Shown piece by piece: positions 31,988 through 38,631 of a stretch of DNA of 41,370 nt (positions are counted from its first letter, which is position 1; each line of letters opens with the position of its first letter). The stretch comes from Thermacetogenium sp. UBA4966 (GTDB lineage: Bacteria > Bacillota > DSM-12270 > Thermacetogeniales > Thermacetogeniaceae). The notes below the pieces were generated by a model. That model had not been told where the DNA came from. It did no database searches and saw only the letters and a program-made list of their open reading frames with translations. The translations under genes were made by a program, and so were the position numbers. Location of the stretch: NCBI GenBank assembly GCA_002397275.1, contig DHAA01000031.1, positions 42,316 through 83,685 of the forward strand, in the 5' to 3' direction.

Positions 31988-33048
31988 ATTGGCAGGGAGT
32001 AATATCGGCTTATCGCTCTTTTCTGCCGGTAACTGATGAAACGCCTGTGACAACTCTTCATGAGGGAAACACCATTTTTCTGAAGGCGGCGAGGCTTTCG
32101 GAGAAACTTAAAATCGATCTGTATTTGAAATTTGAGGGGCAAAATCCAACCGGTTCCTTTAAGGACCGGGGGATGACCATGGCGGTGAGCAAAGCCGTGG
32201 AGAGCGGAAGCAAAGCGGTGATGTGCGCCTCTACAGGCAATACCTCAGCTTCGGCCGCGGCGTATGCCGCTCGGGCCGGGATCAAGTGCGTCGTCCTGAT
32301 ACCCGACGGCTATGTGGCTTTAGGAAAACTGGCTCAGGCTCTGATTTATGGGGCTGAGGTGATCGCCATCCAGGGTAATTTCGACGATGCACTGCGGCTG
32401 GTGCGCAAGATTACCCAGGAACACCCGCTGACCCTGGTCAATTCTCTCAATCCTCACCGGATTGAGGGGCAAAAAACAGGTGCCTTCGAAATCTGCGATC
32501 AGCTGGGTTCAGCGCCGGATTACCTGGCGCTTCCTGTGGGGAATGCAGGTAATATCACGGCTTACTGGAAGGGCTTTAAAGAATTCAAGGAGGCGGGTCG
32601 TATTGCTTCTGCGCCAAGGATGCTCGGTTTTCAGGCCGCGGGCGCCGCTCCTATCGTCAGGGGTGAGGTGGTTGCCGAGCCCCAGACTGTGGCCACAGCG
32701 ATCAGGATCGGCAATCCGGCCAGCTGGGAAAAAGCCCTTACCGCACTCAGGGAATCTGAAGGGCGCATCGATGTGGTCACAGATGAGGAAATTCTCGCTG
32801 CCTACCGCTTAGTGGCCAGAAGCGAGGGGCTTTTTGCAGAGCCTGCGTCGGCCGCCTCGCTGGCCGGGGTGCTTAAATTGAGCGAGGAAGGCTTTTTTAA
32901 GCGGGGCGACAGGGTCGTCTGCATTATGACCGGGCATGGCTTAAAAGACCCGGATACAGCTATCAAAGCCTGCCGGTTAGAACCCAGGGTCATTCCGGCA
33001 CAGGAAGAAGCGGTGTTGGAGATTCTCAAGAGCTTTGACATTTTCTGA
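31984..33048 (+). CDS. thrC: Threonine synthase
   Basis: PLP enzyme converting O-phosphohomoserine to threonine. The PLP lysine lies in NPTGSFKDRGMTMAV (about residues 55-69), ASTGNTSASAAAYAARAG follows, and the phosphate-binding glycine-rich loop is LPVGNAGNITAYWKG. SEGLFAEPASAASLAGVLKL is the conserved C-terminal block. 354 residues, the short fold II type. The start overlaps hom, so the two are translationally coupled; thrB follows after 17 bases. Confidence 0.96.
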   Translation: MNWQGVISAYRSFLPVTDETPVTTLHEGNTIFLKAARLSEKLKIDLYLKFEGQNPTGSFKDRGMTMAVSKAVESGSKAVMCASTGNTSASAAAYAARAGIKCVVLIPDGYVALGKLAQALIYGAEVIAIQGNFDDALRLVRKITQEHPLTLVNSLNPHRIEGQKTGAFEICDQLGSAPDYLALPVGNAGNITAYWKGFKEFKEAGRIASAPRMLGFQAAGAAPIVRGEVVAEPQTVATAIRIGNPASWEKALTALRESEGRIDVVTDEEILAAYRLVARSEGLFAEPASAASLAGVLKLSEEGFFKRGDRVVCIMTGHGLKDPDTAIKACRLEPRVIPAQEEAVLEILKSFDIF

Positions 33049-33065
33049 AAACAGGTGACTACAGG

Positions 33066-33968
33066 ATGGAGAAAAAGGTTATAGTAAAAGTGCCTGCCAC
33101 AACGGCCAATCTGGGCCCGGGGTTCGATGTCCTGGGTATGGCCTTGAACCTTTACAACACTGTGGTTTTGGAAGAGATTGAGAGCGGCCGCTGTATTATT
33201 GACGTCAAAGGGGAGGGGGATGACAAGCTTCCCCGGGACGGCGGCAATCTTGTTGCTCGTGCCGCGTCTTACCTTTTACAGCGGGCCGGTTACAGAAATT
33301 ATAGATTTAAACTGTCTCTGGAAAACAAGATACCCCTCATGAGCGGGCTGGGGAGCAGTGCAGCTGCTATTGTCGGCGGGCTGGTAGCCGCGGACGCCCT
33401 GTGTAAAAGCAATTTTTCTTCCCGCGATATTTTGCAAATGGCCGTAGAGATCGAGGGACATCCGGATAATGTGGCCGCCGCTCTTCTGGGCGGGGTAGTG
33501 ATTGTGACCAAAGATGAGGAATCCTGCGTCTATTCGCGCTTGATCCCTAAAGATGGGCTGCGCATCACCGCCGTTGTTCCCGAGCTTACTGTGTCGACGA
33601 TCGATGCGCGCAGTGTTTTACCCGAATATGTACCTTTACAAGATGCCGTTTATAATTTAGGGCGTCTCTCTTTGCTGTTAACAGCTTTGCGGGAAGGGGA
33701 CTGGGATCTGCTCAAGCCTGCTTTGCACGATCGCTTACACCAGCCCTACAGATGCCGGCTTGTACCCGGATTGGACGAGGTCTTGGCAACCGCCCTGGGA
33801 AACGGCGCTTATGGGGCTTTTTTAAGCGGTTCGGGTCCTACTGTTATTGCCTTTTCTTCTCCTGACTGCGACGTTGGGGAGGCGATTGCCGAAGTCTTCC
33901 GATCCAGAAAAATAACGGCGCGGGTTTTGCAGTTGGAACCTTGCTTAACAGGAACTCGTATATTGTAA
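33066..33968 (+). CDS. thrB: Homoserine kinase
   Basis: GHMP kinase making O-phosphohomoserine, the substrate of ThrC. N-terminus VKVPATTANLGPGFDVLGMALNLYN, ATP-binding loop IPLMSGLGSSAAAIVGG near residues 88-104, VEIEGHPDNVAAALLGG and the C-terminal GAYGAFLSGSGPTVIAF. 300 residues, usual for the family. ACAGG lies ahead of the ATG; the lysC gene follows after 37 bases. Confidence 0.96.
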   Translation: MEKKVIVKVPATTANLGPGFDVLGMALNLYNTVVLEEIESGRCIIDVKGEGDDKLPRDGGNLVARAASYLLQRAGYRNYRFKLSLENKIPLMSGLGSSAAAIVGGLVAADALCKSNFSSRDILQMAVEIEGHPDNVAAALLGGVVIVTKDEESCVYSRLIPKDGLRITAVVPELTVSTIDARSVLPEYVPLQDAVYNLGRLSLLLTALREGDWDLLKPALHDRLHQPYRCRLVPGLDEVLATALGNGAYGAFLSGSGPTVIAFSSPDCDVGEAIAEVFRSRKITARVLQLEPCLTGTRIL

Positions 33969-34005
33969 GATAAGAATTAATTATCAAGTTGGGGGAGGCT
34001 TTTTA

Positions 34006-35223
34006 GTGCGAACCGTAGTGCAAAAATTCGGCGGTTCTTCCATAGCGGATACCGAATTGATTAAAAATGTCGCCCGGCGCATAGTGAAAACAAAAGATGA
34101 GGGCGCCGGAGTCGTAGCGGTTGTTTCCGCTATGGGGGATACCACAGACGAATTACTGGATATGGCACGCAGCGTCGCAGCCCGTCCGGAAAGACGCGAA
34201 ATTGATATGCTCCTGACCACGGGGGAACAAATCTCTATCGCTCTGCTGGCTATGGCCATCGGCGAACTGGGGCGCCCCGCCGTTTCCTTGACCGGCTTAC
34301 AGGCCGGCATAGTAACAGATAATGCTCATACTAAGGCGCGTATCATGAAAATCGATACGCAGAGAGTCCGCCGGGAACTAGACCAGGATAAAATTGTGGT
34401 CGTCGCCGGTTTTCAGGGTATAACAGAATCCGGAGAGATCGCTACCCTGGGAAGGGGCGGGTCGGATACGACCGCCGTTGCCCTAGCCGCGGCGTTAAAA
34501 GCGGATCTCTGCGAGATCAATACAGATGTAGACGGGGTTTTTACCGCGGATCCGCGCGTTATTCCCCAGGCCGAAAAAATTAGTTATATTTCTTATGATG
34601 AGATGCTGGAACTAGCCAGCCTGGGGTCCTTGGTCCTGCAGCCGCGCGCTGTGGAGTTCGCAAAAAATTATAAGGTCCCTCTTTTAATCAGATCCAGCTT
34701 CAATGAATGTGAGGGGACACTTGTGGGGGAGGTTGCCTCTGTGGAAAATTGTCGACCTGTCAGTGGGGTTGCCCATGACCTGAATGTTGCCAAAATAGCT
34801 ATCTTTGATGTCCGGGATTGTCCCGGTGTTGCCGGGAAGATCTTTCATGCTCTGGCCGATGAAAAGATTAACGTAGACATGATCATACAGGGCTGGAGCC
34901 GCGATGACAGAAACGACATTGTTTTTACCGTAGCCCGCGTGGATTTGGAAAGCGCACTGCGTGTAGTGGATGGCATTGTCAAGGATATTGGGGCGTCCGG
35001 TTTTGTTTATAACGACCGGGTGGCCAAGGTTTCTATCGTGGGGGCGGGCATGATTACCAATCCGGGGGTGGCGGCTGATATGTTCAGAGCGCTGGCCAAG
35101 GAGGGTATCAACATCGAGATGATCAGCACCTCGGAGATCAAGGTATCCTGTGTCGTAGAAGAGGAACAGGCTATCAAGGCAGTGGGCGCTCTGCATGCGG
35201 AATTCTTTGGGCATCAGGCGTAA
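34006..35223 (+). CDS. lysC: Aspartate kinase with two ACT domains
   Basis: Phosphorylates aspartate, the first step to lysine, threonine and methionine. The kinase domain starts VVQKFGGSSIAD and includes MLLTTGEQISIALLAMAI, TLGRGGSDTTAVALAAAL and CEINTDVDGVFTADPR. C-terminal regulatory part: first ACT with DCPGVAGKIFHALADEKINVDMIIQ, second with NPGVAADMFRALAKEGINIEMISTSEIKVSC. 405 residues, like Bacillus aspartokinase II. GTG start at 34006 behind GGGGGAGG. It closes the threonine operon; no lysine riboswitch is present in the short gap before it. Confidence 0.96.
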   Translation: MRTVVQKFGGSSIADTELIKNVARRIVKTKDEGAGVVAVVSAMGDTTDELLDMARSVAARPERREIDMLLTTGEQISIALLAMAIGELGRPAVSLTGLQAGIVTDNAHTKARIMKIDTQRVRRELDQDKIVVVAGFQGITESGEIATLGRGGSDTTAVALAAALKADLCEINTDVDGVFTADPRVIPQAEKISYISYDEMLELASLGSLVLQPRAVEFAKNYKVPLLIRSSFNECEGTLVGEVASVENCRPVSGVAHDLNVAKIAIFDVRDCPGVAGKIFHALADEKINVDMIIQGWSRDDRNDIVFTVARVDLESALRVVDGIVKDIGASGFVYNDRVAKVSIVGAGMITNPGVAADMFRALAKEGINIEMISTSEIKVSCVVEEEQAIKAVGALHAEFFGHQA

Positions 35224-35239
35224 TGATCTCTGGATCTGC

Positions 35240-35268
35240 TTGACATCAAGAACAGGTAGGGCTAAAAT
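35240..35268 (+). promoter_or_regulatory. Sigma-A promoter of the tRNA-Pro gene
   Basis: TTGACA (35240-35245), a 17-base spacer and TAAAAT (35263-35268). Transcription should start near 35275, about 16 bases before the mature tRNA. Confidence 0.85.
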
Positions 35269-35290
35269 AAGGGAGTATTTGAATACCGAT

Positions 35291-35367
35291 CAGGGTGTAG
35301 CTCAGTTTGGTAGAGCGCTAGCTTGGGGTGCTAGAGGTCGCGGGTTCAAGTCCCGCCACTCTGACCA
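35291..35367 (+). tRNA. tRNA-Pro, anticodon GGG, CCA end encoded
   Basis: A full cloverleaf: acceptor CAGGGTG pairs with CACTCTG (one G-U), D-arm GCTC/GAGC, anticodon stem CTAGC/GCTAG with loop TTGGGGT (anticodon GGG, reading CCC and CCU), T-arm GCGGG/CCCGC with TTCAAGT, discriminator A and encoded CCA. It has its own promoter and terminator. It marks the boundary between the conserved genes to its left and the accessory region to its right. Confidence 0.97.
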
Positions 35368-35371
35368 TATC

Positions 35372-35409
35372 GGCATAATTTCTCCAACAAGGAGAAGTTA
35401 TGCCTTTTT
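35372..35409 (+). terminator. Rho-independent terminator after tRNA-Pro
   Basis: GGCATAATTTCTCC (35372-35385) pairs with GGAGAAGTTATGCC (35391-35404), 14 pairs with one G-U around AACAA, followed by TTTTT. Confidence 0.93.
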
Positions 35410-35513
35410 CATTGGGTTCAAATGTTATTGCATCAAGCAACAAACCGGATGCCGGCAATCGAAGTGGAATCGGCTGATTCTGCAGTCCCAAGCAGGCTAA
35501 ACAGGCTATTCCT

Positions 35514-35534
35514 GTTACTATACCGAATAGTAAC
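35514..35534. repeat. Short perfect inverted repeat in the gap after tRNA-Pro
   Basis: GTTACTAT and ATAGTAAC flank the loop ACCGA. The surrounding bases 35410-35640 contain no recognised gene; a further weak stem AACAG/CTGTT lies just upstream. It may be an operator or a remnant of a mobile element. Confidence 0.45.
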
Positions 35535-35640
35535 GGCAAATGACAGCAAATCAGCAAATGAAATTTGTCCTTTGACCCAATTTGCTGCAAAGTGAGCAAA
35601 AATCAAAGTTTTGTGTAATATAAGTGGGAATAAATGGTTA

Positions 35641-35820
35641 ATATCCACACACTACTCAAAGATTTGCACAGATTTGACCGGAAAATTAGTTTTGCTTCAA
35701 TAAAATCCACTCAATAGTCAATATTTTGCTCAGATTTTCTCTAAAATAGGGTTTCATTTGAGAAATCCGCACATTACTCAATTTTTTGCACAGCTTGGTT
35801 GGAAAGCCCGGTTGGTAATG
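35641..35820. repeat. Three direct imperfect repeats of about 60 bp
   Basis: A core that reads approximately ATCCRCWCANTASTCAA followed by TTTGCWCAG starts at 35643, 35705 and 35765, that is at intervals of 62 and 60 bases. The flanks are AT-rich and diverged. The third copy overlaps an in-frame upstream extension of the next gene, which argues that the true start is later. This fills the gap ahead of the 35851 promoter. Confidence 0.7.
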
Positions 35821-35850
35821 GTATTAAAAGTTATATTAACTATATATTTC

Positions 35851-35879
35851 TTGATTAATCATATGCTTCATAATATAAT
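35851..35879 (+). promoter_or_regulatory. Sigma-A promoter giving a probably leaderless transcript
   Basis: TTGATT (35851-35856), a 17-base spacer and TATAAT (35874-35879). The expected transcription start, 35886-35887, falls on the ATG at 35887, and no ribosome binding site is present. Confidence 0.7.
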
Positions 35880-35886
35880 TTTTAAT

Positions 35887-36750
35887 ATGAAAATGTATTT
35901 AAGCCATTTTTCAGCTGCGGCCTATTGGAATATTCCATATATTGATGCTGTTCTGGGTTCTGAAATTACCGAATCTGAAGCAGTTGATTTTACTGTTCCT
36001 GAAAACAGCTCAAGATTCCGCAAAAGGTGTTGTAGAATTCACTTGTGTGCATTGGATTTGCCGGCGGGTGCAGTGATATCAAGGAACGGAGAGGCGGTTG
36101 CTTCTCCGGAATTGGTATTCCTCCAGCTTGCATCTAAATTGAGCATTCATAAGCTGATCTTGCTTGGTCTGCAGCTCTGCGCTTATCCCCCGGGCAAACC
36201 TTCCGGTGCAATTACGACGAAGAAAAAACTCAAGGCGTTTCTTGGGAAAGCTTCGGGGCATAGGGGGCAAGCAAAAGCTTTGCGAGCGGTAAAATATATA
36301 GAGGATGGCTCTGTATCTGTCATGGAGTCATTCGTCTATATGATCCTGACACTGCCTCATGCCTTGGGTGGTTACGGACTTGGCGATGCCGTTTTCAACT
36401 ATGAGATCAATCTAAAAGATGAGGCCGGTAAGCGTCTTGGACAGCAGCGCTGCTTTACCGATTTGTATTATAAATCGGCAAAACTGGCCATCGAGTATGA
36501 AAGCTTTACTTTTCATAACAGTCCATCGGAGCAGGGCAGGGATGCCGTGAGGGCTTCCATTCTCGATAGACATGGTGTTGAAGTGATGCATTTAAGCCCC
36601 ATTCAATTATATGATAAAAACGCATGCACAGATTTCGTTCTAAATCTTGCATCTCGTCTGGGAAAACGCATACAAATCCGCACAAAAAAGTTCAATGAGA
36701 TGAATGCACTTCTCAGGGTATTGTTGCCGGTCCGAAGTTCGACAGGTTGA
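35887..36750 (+). CDS. AbiEi-like/DUF559-like protein with a putative PD-(D/E)xK nuclease domain
   Basis: Not firmly identified. About 287 residues. The N-terminal half (LSHFSAAAYWNIPYID, EAVDFTVPENSSRFRK, VASPELVFLQLASKLS) resembles the AbiEi-like part of actinobacterial and clostridial proteins. The C-terminal half has ESFVYMILTLP, RCFTDLYYKSAKLAIEYES, SEQGRDAVRASILDRHGVEVMHLSPIQLYD, which reads like a DUF559/Vsr-type fold (Asp in TDLYY and Glu residues in IEYES as candidate catalytic residues). ATG 35887 or 35893 is the start; an extension to 35758 would run through a repeat and the promoter. The codon pattern and AT-rich 5' flank differ from the core genes, so horizontal gain is likely. 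Confidence 0.6.
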   Translation: MKMYLSHFSAAAYWNIPYIDAVLGSEITESEAVDFTVPENSSRFRKRCCRIHLCALDLPAGAVISRNGEAVASPELVFLQLASKLSIHKLILLGLQLCAYPPGKPSGAITTKKKLKAFLGKASGHRGQAKALRAVKYIEDGSVSVMESFVYMILTLPHALGGYGLGDAVFNYEINLKDEAGKRLGQQRCFTDLYYKSAKLAIEYESFTFHNSPSEQGRDAVRASILDRHGVEVMHLSPIQLYDKNACTDFVLNLASRLGKRIQIRTKKFNEMNALLRVLLPVRSSTG

Positions 36751-36800
36751 ATCTTTTCGGCGTCCGTCTGTGTGCTTTTCTGTATTTTTTGGAATAAGCC

Positions 36801-36826
36801 AAGGTCTGGAAACCTTATTATTTTTG
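36801..36826. terminator. Weak hairpin between converging genes
   Basis: AAGGT and ACCTT around a short loop, followed on the + strand by ATTATTTTT. It could end transcription of the nuclease-like gene and overlaps the stop of the converging regulator gene. The stem is only five or six pairs. Confidence 0.35.
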
Positions 36827-38008
36827 AACTAAAACGTATTGAGCAAGCTCGTCCCGGCTGGATATGAACAGCTTTTCGTAAATCTCCAGCATGATATTTT
36901 TGAGCCTGCCGACGGAAATGTTAAACTGCTTCGCGATTTTTGCGTAAGGCACGCGGCGGGCCACCAGCATCGCAAGATGATATTCCCGCAGGGAAAGAAT
37001 CAGCGTGATGTTATCCTTGGTGAAGTGGTTGTGAAAGGTGATCCAGTTTTTAACCGTGCGCTTCCATTGCCCGATGACCGCGGCGCGGTATTCGGGGAAT
37101 TCCTGTTCCAGACATTGCTCCACAAGGCCGCCGAATTCGGAAATAAACTCCGCAAAGGGCGTAATGAAACCGTGGGGCAGCGTGATGCGCATGGCTTCCA
37201 GGAGCCGGCGTTCGGCTTTATCCTTGCGCCCGAGACAATGGCAGGCGAGAGCGCATACTATACGCAGATAGATCTCCGGAAAGGTGATCCCCTCTTCCGG
37301 CACGATAAAGTTGAGCGTGGTCTGCGCCACGGCCAGCGCGGTTTCATATTGGCCGATGCACAGAAAATATTTTGCGCGCAAAAAGAGCATGTACGGCGGT
37401 TTCACCTGCGCTGGGAAGGCGCTGAAATCGCCCTCCTTCAGCCAGCTAGGAACTATATGGGGGGCGGTTACGCTCACGGAGACGCTGGCCAGCGCAAGCT
37501 CCGCGACAGCGGATCTGACATCGCCGCGGCCTGCGTTCGCGCAGCTTTTGAGATAAGCCTCAATCTTAAGGTACGCGGGGTAGTCTCCCAGGCTGATAGC
37601 CGCGGCGACAGCCATCAGGGAGGCGCGCAGCCTTGCCGCTGCGTTCCCTTCGGTTTTGTTATAGCAGCGCATTGTGCGCGCGAAATCGCCCCGCAGATAG
37701 GCGAGTTCGCCCTCATATTGAAGCCGCGACGTTTCCTTCTTCACGATTTTCAAAATCGCATCGGGATTATGGATGGGCATGGGCACGGAAGTAGCCTCAA
37801 TCATCTGGGCAAGCTCAAAGGGCGGTGATTGTCCCGGCAGCTTTTTCTCCCTGCGCGGATCGATGGGTTTTTCCGCGTCATCCGGAATCATCCATGACCT
37901 TCCGTATTTTTTGGCGCCGGGTATGCGGTTATCGGCCAAAAGCCTTTGAACCTGCCGGAGAGAAACGCCCCACTTTTGGGAAGCCTCTGCAGTGGATATG
38001 TATTCCAT
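36818..38008 (-). CDS. Transcriptional regulator with excisionase-like and LuxR-type HTH domains
   Basis: 396 residues. The N-terminus (MEYISTAEASQKWGVSLRQVQRLLADNRIPGAKKYGRSWMIP) is a MerR/excisionase-type helix-turn-helix. A long helical middle part (about 75-330), with regularly spaced Ala/Leu/Tyr helices, looks like TPR-type repeats. The C-terminus (LSLREYHLAMLVARRVPYAKIAKQFNISVGRLKNIMLEIYEKLF) is a LuxR/GerE-type helix-turn-helix. ATG 38008 is the start: GAAAGGA lies upstream, and a sigma-A promoter at 38046-38074 excludes the longer frame, which would begin in the -35 box. It is divergent from the Cys-rich and surface protein genes, which it may control. Confidence 0.8.
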   Translation of the reverse strand: MEYISTAEASQKWGVSLRQVQRLLADNRIPGAKKYGRSWMIPDDAEKPIDPRREKKLPGQSPPFELAQMIEATSVPMPIHNPDAILKIVKKETSRLQYEGELAYLRGDFARTMRCYNKTEGNAAARLRASLMAVAAAISLGDYPAYLKIEAYLKSCANAGRGDVRSAVAELALASVSVSVTAPHIVPSWLKEGDFSAFPAQVKPPYMLFLRAKYFLCIGQYETALAVAQTTLNFIVPEEGITFPEIYLRIVCALACHCLGRKDKAERRLLEAMRITLPHGFITPFAEFISEFGGLVEQCLEQEFPEYRAAVIGQWKRTVKNWITFHNHFTKDNITLILSLREYHLAMLVARRVPYAKIAKQFNISVGRLKNIMLEIYEKLFISSRDELAQYVLVQK

Positions 38009-38045
38009 CCAGAAACTGTCCTTTCTATGTGAAAATGACAATTTT

Positions 38046-38074
38046 ACTATATTCGATTGAGCGGCTCTTTTCAA
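38046..38074 (-). promoter_or_regulatory. Sigma-A promoter of the divergent regulator
   Basis: On the minus strand TTGAAA (38074-38069), a 17-base spacer and TATAGT (38051-38046). Transcription would start near 38039, about 30 bases before the ATG at 38008. Confidence 0.75.
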
Positions 38075-38163
38075 TCGGTAAAATTATTTGCAGCACGTCG
38101 CCTTAACGACTACTTTTTGGGCTCGATCCGTCCCTTCAAGTCCCCTTACAACAAGAAAAAGCA

Positions 38164-38208
38164 GCCTTTTACCCACAAAATGACGTGACTTTTTAAGGGT
38201 GAAAAGGC
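38164..38208. promoter_or_regulatory. Inverted repeat in the divergent intergenic region
   Basis: GCCTTTTACCC (38164-38174) faces GGGTGAAAAGGC (38197-38208), 11 pairs with one bulged base and a 22-base spacer. It lies between the regulator and the surface protein operon and could be an operator or a leader hairpin. A TATGAT at 38234-38239 lacks a clear -35, consistent with an activator-dependent promoter. Confidence 0.5.
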
Positions 38209-38296
38209 ACGTCTCAAAGCCTTAATTTTCTTTTATGATAGCAGTGAAATGTTTCCATCATAAGGGATTTTTTCTCTGGGCAAAGGAGGCGAAGGA

Positions 38297-38605
38297 ATGA
38301 TCCCGGAGCAAAAGCAACTCTATAAAATTTACCGGGCGGGAGGCCGAAGTTTCGCCGTTTACCTCGAATTCGATGAGCAGTTGCAGGAGAGTTACCCGGC
38401 TTATCCGGACTTTGAGAAACACCCGGAATATACCGGCGAGGGCAGGCCCTTTGCTACGGCGGAGCAGGAGAGCTGCCCCCACTGCAAGCCAAAAGCCCCG
38501 GGGGCGCCGCCGCCCGGCGACTGCGGCGGTTGCGGCTGGTTTCGCCGGGAGCAAACACCTTGTGATCCCATCGGCGTCTGCGTATGCGACGCCCGGCGCC
38601 GCTAG
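38297..38605 (+). CDS. Small cysteine-rich protein of unknown function
   Basis: Not recognised. 102 residues without a signal peptide or membrane helix. Residues 1-58 are acidic and aromatic (YKIYRAGGRSFAVYLEFDEQLQESYPAYPDF). The rest has seven cysteines: CPHC near 60-63, DCGGCGW near 74-80, then CDPIGVCVC at the end, a metal-binding pattern. AAAGGAGGCGAAGG gives a strong ribosome binding site. It is 26 bases upstream of the surface protein gene, so both are probably one transcript, and GC content is higher than in the core genes. Confidence 0.65.
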   Translation: MIPEQKQLYKIYRAGGRSFAVYLEFDEQLQESYPAYPDFEKHPEYTGEGRPFATAEQESCPHCKPKAPGAPPPGDCGGCGWFRREQTPCDPIGVCVCDARRR

Positions 38606-38631
38606 AACGAAAAGAAACGGGAGGAAACGAA

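Noticed and set aside
35195..35500. Open frame on the + strand across the tRNA-Pro gene
   Set aside because: It overlaps lysC, the tRNA and its terminator and has no ribosome binding site or family features.
35641..35820. CRISPR array
   Set aside because: The three repeats are imperfect, only about 28 bases are conserved, spacers are AT-rich flanks of repeated sequence, and no cas gene is present.
36839..37828. 329-codon + strand frame opposite the regulator
   Set aside because: The minus strand encodes two clear helix-turn-helix domains and has a good promoter; the + frame has no recognisable domain.
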